NCBI RefSeq assembly: GCF_030547075.1
Contig: NZ_JAUOQH010000018.1
Span: forward strand, 1-64,000
Source: Alteromonas sp. 1_MG-2023
Lineage (GTDB): Bacteria; Pseudomonadota; Gammaproteobacteria; Enterobacterales; Alteromonadaceae
Direction of reading: 5' to 3'
DNA length: 64,000 nucleotides
Made by a program: the position numbers and the translations under genes. Positions within the stretch are counted from its first letter, which is position 1. Each line of letters starts with the position of its first letter. The notes under the pieces were generated by a model. That model saw nothing but the letters and a program-made list of their open reading frames with translations, did not search any database and had not been told where the DNA came from. Below, piece by piece: positions 29,893 through 39,510 of the stretch.

Positions 29893-30186
29893 TTAATCAC
29901 AGGTTATTGGTGGTAACTGAGGCGGTTGAGGCGGTAATTCAATGTCGTCACCAAGCAGTAAATCTAGAGCAAGGTTAACTTTCCCATTAGAACCTTTGTA
30001 TCGTTCTGGATCGTCGCTCTCTAAAAATAAGTCGTTCTCATACACTTGCTCATCAACAACCTGTTGACGCATTTCAAAGACTCGCGCTGAGCAATCATCC
30101 ATGTCATTAATTGAATGACAACCACTAGATAGCAGGCTAAACCCGGCAACCAAAAACAAATGAGAGCTTTTTGAACGCTTCTTCAT
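29893..30186 (-). CDS. Small lipoprotein
   Basis: A 97-residue protein with a lipoprotein signal (LFLVAGFSLLSSGC lipobox, Cys at about 23). The mature part is acidic, with further Cys near each end and a Pro-rich C-terminus (ELPPQPPQLPPITCD). Function not recognised; it stands alone in the accessory patch. Confidence 0.7.
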   Translation of the reverse strand: MKKRSKSSHLFLVAGFSLLSSGCHSINDMDDCSARVFEMRQQVVDEQVYENDLFLESDDPERYKGSNGKVNLALDLLLGDDIELPPQPPQLPPITCD

Positions 30187-30275
30187 AAAATACCATTCCC
30201 TGACTTTATGTAACCTTTAGCTTCTAGATTTCCACACAGTTTACTTAATAGCCAACTTAAACATTAAAAGAGCTT

Positions 30276-30779
30276 CTAAAAGCCCGAAGTGTGAAGGCTT
30301 AACTGCCAATACCCCACATCTAACCATTCACCAAATTTAAACCCGACCTTAGGGAAATGTGCCACTTTTTCCATACCTAATTTTTCGTGTAAACCAACAC
30401 TGGCTGAGTTAGGTAGCGTTATACCACCGATTACACTATTGATACCCAGAAGTTTGAGTTTATCTAAAAGTGCTTCATATAGTTCAGTACCTAACCCTTT
30501 TCCTTGGGCTTCGTTAGAAAGGTAAATCGTCGACTCTACAGAAAAACGATAAGCTGTCCTTTCTTTCCATTTAGTTGCATAGGCATACCCTATGACTGCC
30601 TCGTCTTCGACTGCAACTATCCATGGTAAGGTAGATTCTGACACTTTCCTTAATCTATTAGACATTTCTTCGCTTGAGACTTTAGTTTCTTCAAAAGTAA
30701 TACAGGTATTGGCAACATAGAAATTATAGATTTCAGCTATTTTGGGCGAGTCTTCTAAAACAGCATCTCTAATAATCAT
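30276..30779 (-). CDS. GNAT acetyltransferase, phosphinothricin acetyltransferase-like
   Basis: A 167-residue GNAT enzyme. Features of the Pat/MddA subfamily are clear: IAEIYNFYV near the start, YRFSVESTIYL, the acetyl-CoA loop EAQGKGLGTELYEALL and GGITLPNSASVGLHEKLGM. Such enzymes acetylate small amino-acid analogues (methionine sulfone or sulfoximine, phosphinothricin); the native substrate here is unknown. The ATG at 30779 is chosen for its GGAGAGATC ribosome site, removing 8 residues from the longest frame. Confidence 0.87.
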   Translation of the reverse strand: MIIRDAVLEDSPKIAEIYNFYVANTCITFEETKVSSEEMSNRLRKVSESTLPWIVAVEDEAVIGYAYATKWKERTAYRFSVESTIYLSNEAQGKGLGTELYEALLDKLKLLGINSVIGGITLPNSASVGLHEKLGMEKVAHFPKVGFKFGEWLDVGYWQLSLHTSGF

Positions 30780-30834
30780 GATCTCTCCAAGCAGTAAAAG
30801 CACATTAAAAGAACAGGACTAGGGCTTAGATCAC

Positions 30835-31434
30835 TTAATCTTCTTGGGCAATGTTCAATAGGCAGAAAGCCAGTAACAAGGTTGCCAGGACACCAAATCC
30901 ACCAGCAACAGCGGAAGGTAAGAAGGCGTTACGCCCAAATACAATTAATATCCCATTGGCGAGCATCGCAATAACACCCACTAGCGCAGAGACTCCCCCT
31001 AAGGGCTTAGCACCATCTTGCATTTTTGCGATGCCAAAAATAAGTGCCGCAAAACCTAGCAAGAGCTTTGCTGCGTAATAAATCATGAAAGACAAGGCCA
31101 CTACTGCACCCGCTAAAGGTCCTAGGCTCTCGTTTTGCGTTGTAGCTTCGCGAAATGGAGTAAACATAGTAAGACCAACACTCACTTGTACCAAGTTAAG
31201 CGCTGCACTAAATGCAATGGCAGACCATCCTACGTGGTAATGTTTTGCGCGCACCATCGCGGCGCCAGCAAATGCCATCAGGAAGGTAAAAAGAATACTT
31301 TCCGTTCCCCAGAACAGCTGGCGTGGAAAATCAATGTTTGCGATGCGAAGCAGGGTATAGAGTGCCTGTGTAGCGGCCAGTAAAAAAAGTAAATATGATG
31401 TAGCCCTAACAGTGCTTCTATTCGTAAAGTCCAT
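30835..31434 (-). CDS. Multi-pass membrane protein
   Basis: A 199-residue, strongly hydrophobic protein with about six membrane helices and only short loops; one longer loop (TPFREATTQNESLG) lies in the middle. No family motif was recognised. It is upstream of and co-directional with the Pat-like GNAT gene (55 bp gap), so they may be co-transcribed. Confidence 0.65.
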   Translation of the reverse strand: MDFTNRSTVRATSYLLFLLAATQALYTLLRIANIDFPRQLFWGTESILFTFLMAFAGAAMVRAKHYHVGWSAIAFSAALNLVQVSVGLTMFTPFREATTQNESLGPLAGAVVALSFMIYYAAKLLLGFAALIFGIAKMQDGAKPLGGVSALVGVIAMLANGILIVFGRNAFLPSAVAGGFGVLATLLLAFCLLNIAQED

Positions 31435-31581
31435 GGTTATCCTTTTTTTTTATAATGCCTCTCTGTTTTATTTGTAGAGACATTTAAGGTATCTGCCCTA
31501 ACACTCAGGTAAGGCTTCTCGTGCGCGCTAGCGATCACAGTCTAATCTAGACCCGATAACAAGCCCTGTTACAGTAAATCG

Positions 31582-32001
31582 CTAAATAAACTTGCACATG
31601 CCTAGGCCTAATGTTTGACCATCACGGGATGTGAACCCAAATTTTTCATAGAATTTCTCTTTACCATACGCTGAAAGTAATCCGACCGTTGAACCAACAG
31701 GGCAATTCAAAGTGAGATAGCGGTTGATAGATTGCATGATTTGAACGCCCAAGCCAAGTTTTTGGTGCTCGGGATTAACAATAATGTCTTGAATATAAAA
31801 ATACATAGCGTCATCACCTATTACCCGTCCACATCCGATAAGTTGATTTTCTAGATACAGTGAAACCCAGAATAGAGAGGTATCTATACTACTTTGCATG
31901 ATTGAAAGTTCTGGATTTTCCCAACCTACGGTACTTCGGATTGATGCAAAGTCGCCAACTTTTGGGGGCTCTTCTTTTAAAATAATCAGAGATGCTGACA
32001 T
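31582..32001 (-). CDS. GNAT-family acetyltransferase
   Basis: A 139-residue single-domain GNAT protein. The acetyl-CoA binding pattern appears as IIVNPEHQKLGLGVQIMQSI, after the typical strand (AMYFYIQDI), and the C-terminal YEKFGFTSRDG is the usual last-strand motif. Substrate unknown. Confidence 0.82.
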   Translation of the reverse strand: MSASLIILKEEPPKVGDFASIRSTVGWENPELSIMQSSIDTSLFWVSLYLENQLIGCGRVIGDDAMYFYIQDIIVNPEHQKLGLGVQIMQSINRYLTLNCPVGSTVGLLSAYGKEKFYEKFGFTSRDGQTLGLGMCKFI

Positions 32002-32428
32002 TCCAATGCCTTTTTAATTGTAATCTACAAAGAAACGCTATAAACAACCTAAGACAAATCTATATTAATTGCTTACTCTTCGTTTACTTTCGAACGCTGT
32101 ACAGTATCAATATGTTGTATTTTGATAGTGAAATCAATTTTCGAAATTTCATAGCTGAGTTACCAAAGTCAAAATCGTATATGAAATTTAATAAAGCAGT
32201 ATTTCAGATGTATTGTAAGGGGCTGTTAATACTGGCAAAAATAGGAGTGAGAATACACTTTGAGGGTATAAGTTGAGAATACAAGGCCGCGGAATATAAT
32301 GTCTGTGAAGGTGAGGTTACTCACCGGAGTGCAAATCGCTTTTTAAAACAAAAACTGGCACTGACCTTTTTGATAAAATTAAAAAAGTACAGCACCAGAT
32401 TGTTATTTTTAGCTCAATCTAGCGTGGA
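32002..32428. other. Gene-free region with one hairpin
   Basis: A 427-bp AT-rich gap between a GNAT gene and the SYLF lipoprotein gene. It holds a perfect hairpin (GGTGAG / CTCACC, 32310-32325, GTTA loop) without an adjacent T-run. A 94-codon plus-strand frame is present at 31992-32276 but begins inside the start of the GNAT gene and has no ribosome site. Confidence 0.5.
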
Positions 32429-33001
32429 TTAATTAAGCTCTTTATCTACCCAGAATTTAGTGCCTTTCACAGTGGCTTGTAAGGCTAAGCCAGTTTCGGT
32501 CATGGTGTAAACAGTTACGTTGCCAAGATAGCCTTCGCCTTCTGCCGACATACCTTTACTACCAGCCTTAGCCGCAGCATCAGCATTGCCACCTACAGTC
32601 CAACCATTCTCGATGAAATAGTTCATGGCTTTTTGGCTATGGAAAACCATAACAACACGGTAATCTTTTGCACCCAAACCTAGTCCCACACCACCTTCAG
32701 CCATATTCATATAAGTTTTAGTGCCAGTAACTTGGTTATTCACTACGCCATATCCCGTACCAGCGGCAAAGAAGATAACGTTAATATTCGCATTCGTGAA
32801 TACCGCATAGCCTGCAGCATCACGGATTTGAGAGCGGGTGTCGGGCTTTTCAATGTAAAGCTTAGCCAATGCATTTTGCTGCATATCTAAAATAGCTTGT
32901 CGCTTTTCAGCAACACTCCCATCGCCCATTGAGGCACAGCCAGTAACTGCTAACAACACCAGCCCTAGAAGCGAAAACGAAGCTAAGTTTTTGAAATTCA
33001 T
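32429..33001 (-). CDS. SYLF-domain (YSC84-like) lipoprotein
   Basis: A 190-residue protein with a lipoprotein signal (LLAVTGC lipobox, Cys at 22) and a SYLF/YSC84 domain: AAGYAVFTNANINVIFFAAG, GYGVVNN and GVGLGLGAKDYRVVMVF. SYLF domains bind lipids in eukaryotes; bacterial lipoprotein members are mostly uncharacterised. A likely outer-membrane periplasmic-facing protein. Confidence 0.85.
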   Translation of the reverse strand: MNFKNLASFSLLGLVLLAVTGCASMGDGSVAEKRQAILDMQQNALAKLYIEKPDTRSQIRDAAGYAVFTNANINVIFFAAGTGYGVVNNQVTGTKTYMNMAEGGVGLGLGAKDYRVVMVFHSQKAMNYFIENGWTVGGNADAAAKAGSKGMSAEGEGYLGNVTVYTMTETGLALQATVKGTKFWVDKELN

Positions 33002-33163
33002 GATTTATCCTTTAATTCAGCTTTAAAGCGTACTTTCTAGACCACATTTTAAGGTTAATAAAAATTACCCTTTGGAGGCGGCCTAACCGTTTGTTTTATC
33101 TTTCTACATTCGTAGTACGCAAAAAATGTGCTCAAAGGTTAGTTTCATATGTAAATGTTGGCT

Positions 33164-34045
33164 TTATTTCACTTTTTCTACTTTGAAACCTTGTTTCTCA
33201 AGCATCGCTAATACACCAGAGTCTCCGGGTAGATGCAGGGCGCCAACGAGCACAAATTCAGTAGGCGCAGTTTGAAGTGCATCCACTAAAAAGTGCATCC
33301 AGTTTTTGTTTCTAGCCGATAAAAGGGTATCGAAGATGTCAGGGTATTCAGTTTGAAAATCAGCCATACTTTCTGCATACATGCTTTCTAAATCACCTTC
33401 TTTCCAGCTGTTTTTTAATACAGGAAGCAATTCAGGCAAAGTTTCAACATCGTCCAAGGTATATTGAATGAAGGCATCTTCATTACCCTTACCCATTTGT
33501 TCAATAAACGATAGTTGTTCTTCTGGACTTTCGAGCCAAACAATAGATTTGTCATCTGAAGTGCCACGATTAAAGTAATATTTATCTACGCCTTCGCTAG
33601 TTAGGCCCATCATCTGTAATTCAATCATGCTTAAGGTAATGCTTAAAAACGCGGGCTTAAATGTCATGAAGCGAGATAAGGTTAATCCTCGCGCTTCCAT
33701 GTGAGTTGATAGGTTATTTAACGTGGCTTCAGACAAATCGTTGGCTAGGGTTTTTCCGTCCTTGTAAGTCAATTTGTTCATCATAGCTTGCGCAAATTCT
33801 TGCGACTCTAGTGCCGCTAAGTCAGTTTCAAATACCAAGGTTTCTGATTGTTGGTAAGCTTTGTCGTAAGCGTCGGGAAGAGGATAGTCACTTTTACTTA
33901 GTAAGTGCAGCGTACCACCAATATAAAGGTTGTTTTCACCGTTACTGACTTTAAAAACAGAAGCAGAAAAAGCGGGTGTGATTAACCCTACGAAACAACT
34001 GGTCAGTAAAAGTGTTAGGCTCACAGTACGCGGGCTGAATTTCAT
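33164..34045 (-). CDS. TraB/GumN-family exported protein
   Basis: A 293-residue protein with a Sec signal peptide (cleavage near AFSA-SVF) and the TraB/GumN pattern: NLYIGGTLHLLSKSDYPLP at the start of the mature part and EFVLVGALHLPGDSGVL near the end, which place the two conserved Gly-x-x-His motifs thought to bind metal in a protease-like fold. Starts at the ATG at 34045, preceded by AAAGGAC; a GTG three bases earlier is less likely. Confidence 0.86.
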   Translation of the reverse strand: MKFSPRTVSLTLLLTSCFVGLITPAFSASVFKVSNGENNLYIGGTLHLLSKSDYPLPDAYDKAYQQSETLVFETDLAALESQEFAQAMMNKLTYKDGKTLANDLSEATLNNLSTHMEARGLTLSRFMTFKPAFLSITLSMIELQMMGLTSEGVDKYYFNRGTSDDKSIVWLESPEEQLSFIEQMGKGNEDAFIQYTLDDVETLPELLPVLKNSWKEGDLESMYAESMADFQTEYPDIFDTLLSARNKNWMHFLVDALQTAPTEFVLVGALHLPGDSGVLAMLEKQGFKVEKVK

Positions 34046-34197
34046 CACATTGTCCTTTTAGATGAGAATCAGCCACTTTACCGAGTAAGTAGCATCTATT
34101 CAACTGGGTCTATTTACCCAGTACAGCTCACAACGAAGCCGTTGATCGATGGACAGTTAAAAAAGAGCTATTAAAGAGAGATACTAAAGACAGCTAA

Positions 34198-34449
34198 CTA
34201 GCGATGCCAATCAATTTCGAGTTCCAGTGCATCTGGAATCTGTGATTGACCTACCATTTCTTCGTAAGGGGTGGATTGACGCAGCCAAACATGTTCAAAC
34301 TCGTCAGAATTAAAGTGGTCTTTAATTTCGTTAAGACAATGAAATGTTTTTGGACGAGACGTTTTGTCTCTTACTAACGTGCGAGATGCACCTAGTCCTG
34401 TTGCCGCTAAATAACTACCGCCTTCAATTGACTCTATGTACAGATTCAT
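34198..34449 (-). CDS. DUF6482-like small protein
   Basis: An 83-residue protein with the features of the DUF6482 family as I recall it: IESIEGGSYLAA near the start, a Phe-centred FHCLNEIKDHF helix and VWLRQSTPYEEMVG near the end. Cytoplasmic, function unknown. The ATG at 34449 has an ideal GGAGAAC ribosome site; the longer frame adds 7 residues. Confidence 0.7.
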   Translation of the reverse strand: MNLYIESIEGGSYLAATGLGASRTLVRDKTSRPKTFHCLNEIKDHFNSDEFEHVWLRQSTPYEEMVGQSQIPDALELEIDWHR

Positions 34450-34601
34450 AATTGTTCTCCGATATAACACGAGTAGACTTTACTATTTGTAGTTCATAGG
34501 CGGAAAAACGGATATTAAATTTAATTTAAACTTCGCTTCAATTCATTAAAGCTAGCGCTAAACGAAAGCAGCACGCACAAGCTAGACTACAAGAACCAAG
34601 G

Positions 34602-35087
34602 CTACGTTTTCCACCAATGATTACGGCATACCATGATGCCTTCGTTATCTAGTGTTTCTTTCAATAATGCGCGATCTTCAAGATTAAGGAACTCTCCCAA
34701 GACAATACGTTGTTCGCCATCCACTAAGGTAACGATGGGAAGGTGCCAATCGTTTTCAGATTCGGTAAATACAATATGCGCTGACGGACGAGCAAAAGAG
34801 AGTGTACGGTGGCGAGTACAAAAGTGAATCGTGTGGGGCTCAATATCAAGTGTTTCCCAGCGGTATGTGCTGCGAGATACTTGGTACATAATAAAAATGA
34901 GCAATGCGACTTCTATACCAGCAAAGGGCAATATTACCCATACTCCCACCGCTGCCCAGCCAATAGCAATAGTGAAAATAGCAACGGCAAACAAGAGCAT
35001 TAGCCATTTAGTATCTTGCCAACTGGCAGAGCGATTAGGTGTAAGCCGTAAGCTTCTGTTACCTTGGAATGAAATGGTTTCTAACAT
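34602..35087 (-). CDS. DUF2244 inner-membrane protein
   Basis: A 161-residue protein with an N-terminal PNRSASWQ segment, two adjacent membrane helices (about 28-70), and a cytoplasmic C-terminus with RWETLDIEPH and the W-L-P region, as in DUF2244 proteins often found near cytochrome oxidase genes. No oxidase gene lies here. It is divergent from the GH13 gene. Confidence 0.8.
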   Translation of the reverse strand: MLETISFQGNRSLRLTPNRSASWQDTKWLMLLFAVAIFTIAIGWAAVGVWVILPFAGIEVALLIFIMYQVSRSTYRWETLDIEPHTIHFCTRHRTLSFARPSAHIVFTESENDWHLPIVTLVDGEQRIVLGEFLNLEDRALLKETLDNEGIMVCRNHWWKT

Positions 35088-35221
35088 AAAGTTCAGAGAG
35101 TAAAACGATTAATACTCATTAATATTAGTAGGCATTGGATATCTTGCTCGGCGTATCTACTTTGCCTATTTTCTAAATGCTTCAACTTTCTTATTTAAAG
35201 GCTCAAATAAAGGATCTTTAG

Positions 35222-36559
35222 ATGTCATATCAGACAACCCCTAAGAAAATTTATCGTGTAACGCAGCCCGAATGGTCGAAACACGCCGTTATTTATCAGG
35301 TGAATACTCGCCAGTTTTCAGTATCTGGTACATTCAAAGAAGTGACAAATAGCTTAAGTCACATTTGTGATTTAGGTGCCGACATACTTTGGCTTATGCC
35401 TATCCATCCTATTGGTGAAAAAAATCGCAAAGGTGAGCTTGGTAGCCCCTATGCGGTGAAAGACTACTTGGGTATTAACCCCGAATTTGGCAATGCAGAC
35501 GAATTTCAAGAGTTGGTGCAAGAAGCGCACAAACGAAATTTGAAAGTTATTTTAGACTGGGTGCCTAATCACAGTGCCTGGGACAACCCTTTAGTCGACG
35601 CTCATCCAAATTGGTATGCGAGAGATCACCACGGTGAATTTCGCCCGTCTCCTTGGTGGGATTGGTCAGATATTATCGAGTTTGATTACGACGAGCCTGC
35701 GCTACGTGAGTATATGATTAACGCCATGTGCTATTGGATAGAACGTTTCGATATTGATGGTTTTCGATGTGATGTAGCGGGTTATGTTCCAAACGACTTT
35801 TGGCATCAAGCGCGTGTTGCCTTAGATGCGATAAAGCCGGTATTTATGTTAGCCGAGTGGGAAAATCGCGATTTACACGAAACTGCGTTTAACATGACCT
35901 ATGCATGGAGCTGGAATGAAACCATGCACGAACTCGCCCATGGGCGATGTTCTCTCGACAGATTAAGAAAATACTATTCATGGAATGAACGAGCGTGGCC
36001 GCACAGTGCTTATCGAATGACCTTCGTGAGTAACCACGATAAAAATGCGTGGGATGGTACCCAGCGAGAGCAGTTTGGCAATGCGTTAGAGGCTGCCATT
36101 GTGTTATCGGTATTGGGTGAAGGTATGCCGCTAATTCATAATGGCCAAGAGGCAGGGGAAACAAAGCGCTTAGCGTTTTTTGAACGTGACCCTATTGAAT
36201 GGCAACCTCACAGTATCGGTGATTTGTACACAGCGCTAATTAAGATAAAAAAATCCATTCCTGCGTTGGGCAATGGCGAATTTGGTGCCCGTATGATTCA
36301 GGTACCAAGTAACTGTATGTCACAGGTATTTAGTTTTGTAAGAATGGATGAACACAATCAAGTGTTAGTGATCATCAATTTTTCCGGCTCCCAATGCAAC
36401 GCCACTTTTAACGACCCTATTCTTAATGGTCATTATTATAATTACACACCCGATTCGAATAACACTCACCACGAGGGTAAAAGCCGAACCGAGCACTTAC
36501 ATATCGAGAAGCCCGTTCAAATTGGTCCGTGGGGCTATCAGGTATGGGTCGCTAAATGA
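35222..36559 (+). CDS. GH13-family cytoplasmic glycoside hydrolase
   Basis: A 445-residue alpha-amylase-superfamily enzyme. The conserved regions are visible: DWVPNHSAW (region I), GFRCDVAG with nucleophile D184, AEWENRD with acid/base E212, and SNHDKNAW with D273. It has the (beta/alpha)8 barrel and a short C-terminal beta domain, and no signal peptide, so it should act on intracellular glucans or oligosaccharides. Exact specificity cannot be read. It is not linked to other sugar genes here. Start 2 bp after a weak AAAGGATC ribosome region. Confidence 0.9.
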   Translation: MSYQTTPKKIYRVTQPEWSKHAVIYQVNTRQFSVSGTFKEVTNSLSHICDLGADILWLMPIHPIGEKNRKGELGSPYAVKDYLGINPEFGNADEFQELVQEAHKRNLKVILDWVPNHSAWDNPLVDAHPNWYARDHHGEFRPSPWWDWSDIIEFDYDEPALREYMINAMCYWIERFDIDGFRCDVAGYVPNDFWHQARVALDAIKPVFMLAEWENRDLHETAFNMTYAWSWNETMHELAHGRCSLDRLRKYYSWNERAWPHSAYRMTFVSNHDKNAWDGTQREQFGNALEAAIVLSVLGEGMPLIHNGQEAGETKRLAFFERDPIEWQPHSIGDLYTALIKIKKSIPALGNGEFGARMIQVPSNCMSQVFSFVRMDEHNQVLVIINFSGSQCNATFNDPILNGHYYNYTPDSNNTHHEGKSRTEHLHIEKPVQIGPWGYQVWVAK

Positions 36560-36843
36560 CCAGATAGGATTGAAATATATGATTGTAATATATGGTCTGG
36601 CAAGGATAGGTAATAATGAATAATCTGCCATCGCTTGCTAAAGATGGAACAACAGGCATGGCTAATAAAAGTGGAACAATAAATATGAATCGCCAATTTT
36701 CGAACAGTCAGCTTCAATGAGAAGTGAAATCTGTCATTCGGTATGGAATTTTCGCGAATACTAACCATTTTTCGAAAAACTTTGGCATAATGCACCGCTT
36801 TGTGGCCTAGCGGCCAAATCTTCACTTTTACGTTAAGTACACT

Positions 36844-38763
36844 ATGCCAACTATCGATGACATCTTTTCTTCCACGGGTTTACTTGCTAAAACCATCAAT
36901 GGCTTTGTGCCCCGTGAAGCGCAAACACAAATGGCGCAGGCGGTAAAAGAAGCCATTGATGAAACCGGCAGCCTAGTGGTTGAAGCCGGAACAGGTACAG
37001 GGAAAACCTTCGCTTATCTTGCCCCAGCGCTGTTAGCTGAAGGCAAAGCGATAGTGTCGACGGGAACGAAGAACCTGCAAGAACAGCTATTTCATCGTGA
37101 TTTACCTTTAGTGAAAAAAGCCCTTAGCAGCAGACGTAAAACGGCGTTGTTAAAAGGCCGTGCTAATTACCTTTGCCTGCACCGACTAGAACAACATGGT
37201 GGCAACTCCACGTTAGTGGAAAGAGACGTGTTAGGGCAACTGTCAGAAGTGAAGCTGTGGTCTACCACCACCAAAACCGGCGATATGGGCGAGCTGAAAA
37301 GCTTGCCTGAGGATGCGCGAGTGTTGCCATTAGTTACATCTACGGTAGATAACTGCCTTGGCCGCGACTGCCCCGATTATGAAGAATGTTATTTGGTTAA
37401 GGCGCGGCGTAAAGCCTTGGATGCCGACATTATTGTGGTGAACCACCACTTATTTTTCGCCGACATGGCACTAAAAGATACCGGGTTCGGTGAGCTTATC
37501 CCAGAAGCTGACGCCATTATATTTGATGAGGCCCATCAAATACCCGACATTGCCGCAGACTACTTTGGTGAATCGCTTTCTACCCGTCAAATTCAAGATT
37601 TAGCCAAAGACATAACCCTCATTTTTAGAACGGTTTTAAAAGACGCAGCACAATTAGACAAGGCAGCAGATAAATGCCGCATGATTGCTGCCGATTTACG
37701 CTTGTTGTTCCCCGATACTACCCAACGAGGAAACTGGGCTGAAGCCTTAATGCGTGACGATGTGCGCTTAGAAGTAGGTAAACTAGCAGAGGCGCTAGGG
37801 GTACTGCATGAAGTGTGTAAATTGCACATTGGTCGAGATAAAGATTTAGACAATCTGTACGAAAGAATTGTGTCGGTGAGGGAACAACTCGACTCGTTAA
37901 GCGATGAGAAGCAAGAAAATGTGAGCTTGTGGTATGAAACTACCACTCGCCATTTAATTATGCATTTAACGCCGTTATCGATTGCTGCTAAGTTCCGCCG
38001 TTTTGTAGCATCGCCTCCTCGCGGGTGGGTATTCACCTCAGCAACCTTAATGGTTAACGGTGGCTTTGAACATTTTCAGCGCCGTATGGGATTAGAAGAC
38101 TCAAGAACGCTAGGCTTAGATAGCCCCTTTAATTATCCCGAACAAGCCATGTTATGTGTACCTCGATATCTGCCTGAGCCGAACAGTTTTTCTATGCGTG
38201 AGACCTTGCTGAATACGGCAAAAAGGTTGATTAAAGCCAGTAAAGGCCGATGTTTTTTGCTATTTACCAGCCACGCTATGCTTCGCGAAATTGCCGGTAA
38301 GCTAGAAGATGAAATCGATAACCCGTTATTAGTGCAGGGCACAACGACTAAACAGGCGCTATTAGATGCGTACTTGGCTGACGAAAAAGCGGTATTAATG
38401 GGCACGGGCGCTTTTTGGGAAGGGGTGGATGTGCGCGGGAATGACTTGGTGTGCGTTATGATAGATAAACTGCCATTCGCATCACCAGATGATCCGTTAT
38501 TGCAAGCTCGAATGGACGATGTTAAAAAGCGCGGCGCAAACCCCTTTGGCGTTATTCAAATACCCCAAGCCGTCATTGCTTTAAAGCAAGGTGCAGGGCG
38601 CTTAATTCGCGACCCTACCGATAAAGGAGTATTGGTTATTTGCGATAATCGTTTAGTGACCAAACCCTATGCGAAAACCTTTATAGGTAGCTTGCCGAAT
38701 ATGCGCAGAACCCGCAGTTTAGACGAAGTAGAGTCTTTCCTTGCAAAAATTGATGAAGAGTAA
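36844..38763 (+). CDS. yoaA: DinG/YoaA-family Fe-S DNA helicase
   Basis: A 639-residue XPD-like 5'-3' helicase. Walker A GTGTGKT at 49-55, the Fe-S cysteines (NYLCLHR and the NCLGRDCPDYEEC cluster), DEAH box IIFDEAHQIPD and helicase motif VI (QGAGRLIRD) are all present. E. coli YoaA works with the HolC clamp-loader subunit in damage tolerance. tsaB begins 3 bp after its stop, an order shared with E. coli. Confidence 0.95.
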   Translation: MPTIDDIFSSTGLLAKTINGFVPREAQTQMAQAVKEAIDETGSLVVEAGTGTGKTFAYLAPALLAEGKAIVSTGTKNLQEQLFHRDLPLVKKALSSRRKTALLKGRANYLCLHRLEQHGGNSTLVERDVLGQLSEVKLWSTTTKTGDMGELKSLPEDARVLPLVTSTVDNCLGRDCPDYEECYLVKARRKALDADIIVVNHHLFFADMALKDTGFGELIPEADAIIFDEAHQIPDIAADYFGESLSTRQIQDLAKDITLIFRTVLKDAAQLDKAADKCRMIAADLRLLFPDTTQRGNWAEALMRDDVRLEVGKLAEALGVLHEVCKLHIGRDKDLDNLYERIVSVREQLDSLSDEKQENVSLWYETTTRHLIMHLTPLSIAAKFRRFVASPPRGWVFTSATLMVNGGFEHFQRRMGLEDSRTLGLDSPFNYPEQAMLCVPRYLPEPNSFSMRETLLNTAKRLIKASKGRCFLLFTSHAMLREIAGKLEDEIDNPLLVQGTTTKQALLDAYLADEKAVLMGTGAFWEGVDVRGNDLVCVMIDKLPFASPDDPLLQARMDDVKKRGANPFGVIQIPQAVIALKQGAGRLIRDPTDKGVLVICDNRLVTKPYAKTFIGSLPNMRRTRSLDEVESFLAKIDEE

Positions 38764-38766
38764 AGA

Positions 38767-39510
38767 ATGAAAATTTTAGCCATAGACACGGCAACAGAGG
38801 CCTGTTCAGTAGCACTTAATACAGGCAACGATATTGTATCTCGTTTTGAAATTTGCCCACAGCAACATAGTCAGCGTTTACTGCCTATGTTGGATGAAGT
38901 GTTAAAAGACGCAGGGCTTGTACTGGCCGATTTAGATTTACTGGCATTTGGTCGAGGCCCTGGCAGCTTTACCGGCGTGCGCATTGCCACTGGTATGATT
39001 CAAGGTTTAGCCCTTGGCAGTGGCTTAAAGGTAGCTGGCGTAAGCACCCTTGGGGCCATGGCTCAGCAAGCGCTAACAGCTAAGCAGACGGAAACTAAGC
39101 ATACCGAAACTAGGCAAGCTTCATGGGTAGTGTGTGCTACCGATGCTCGCATGGGTGAAGTTTATTTTGCCATCTATAAATCTGAAAATGGCTTATTGAA
39201 AGAGGTGGTTGCAGAGCAAGTGTGCCCTCCAGAAGTCGCAGTAGAACATATCAATGACACAATAGCGGCCAGTCAAGATGAGGTTGTGGGTGAATTTGAG
39301 CCTGTTGGTACAGGCTGGCAAGCTTATCCGGCGCTTGAAGCATTGCTGTTAGAAGGCCGTGAGGTGTCTATTCAATTTCCTGACGCGGTTTACATGTTGC
39401 CTCTTGCTGAGCAACGGGCGCAAGAAGGCGATGTACAAATTGCTAGTGATGTAAAACCTGTTTATCTACGTGACAAAGTGACGTGGAAAAAGTTACCGGG
39501 CCGCGAATAA
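38767..39510 (+). CDS. tsaB: tRNA threonylcarbamoyladenosine synthesis protein TsaB
   Basis: A 247-residue ASKHA-fold protein that scaffolds TsaD and TsaE in making t6A at A37 of ANN-decoding tRNAs. The start MKILAIDTATEACSVAL, the FGRGPGSFTGVRIATGM core and ATDARMGEVYF are all present. Co-transcribed with yoaA (3-bp gap). Confidence 0.96.
   Translation: MKILAIDTATEACSVALNTGNDIVSRFEICPQQHSQRLLPMLDEVLKDAGLVLADLDLLAFGRGPGSFTGVRIATGMIQGLALGSGLKVAGVSTLGAMAQQALTAKQTETKHTETRQASWVVCATDARMGEVYFAIYKSENGLLKEVVAEQVCPPEVAVEHINDTIAASQDEVVGEFEPVGTGWQAYPALEALLLEGREVSIQFPDAVYMLPLAEQRAQEGDVQIASDVKPVYLRDKVTWKKLPGRE

Noticed and set aside
31992..32276. A 94-codon plus-strand frame
   Set aside because: It begins inside the start of the GNAT gene on the other strand, has no ribosome site and no recognisable pattern.
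32310..32325. Perfect GGTGAG/CTCACC hairpin as a terminator
   Set aside because: No adjacent T-run on either strand and far from any stop codon.
29129..32428. Accessory patch as an integron cassette array or mobile island
   Set aside because: No attC-like sites, integrase, transposase or flanking repeats were seen.
36538..36825. A 95-codon minus-strand frame and a 34-codon plus frame at 36616-36720 between GH13 and yoaA
   Set aside because: The former overlaps the GH13 end with no support. The latter has a possible AGGATAGG ribosome site but an unremarkable sequence; left out for lack of evidence.
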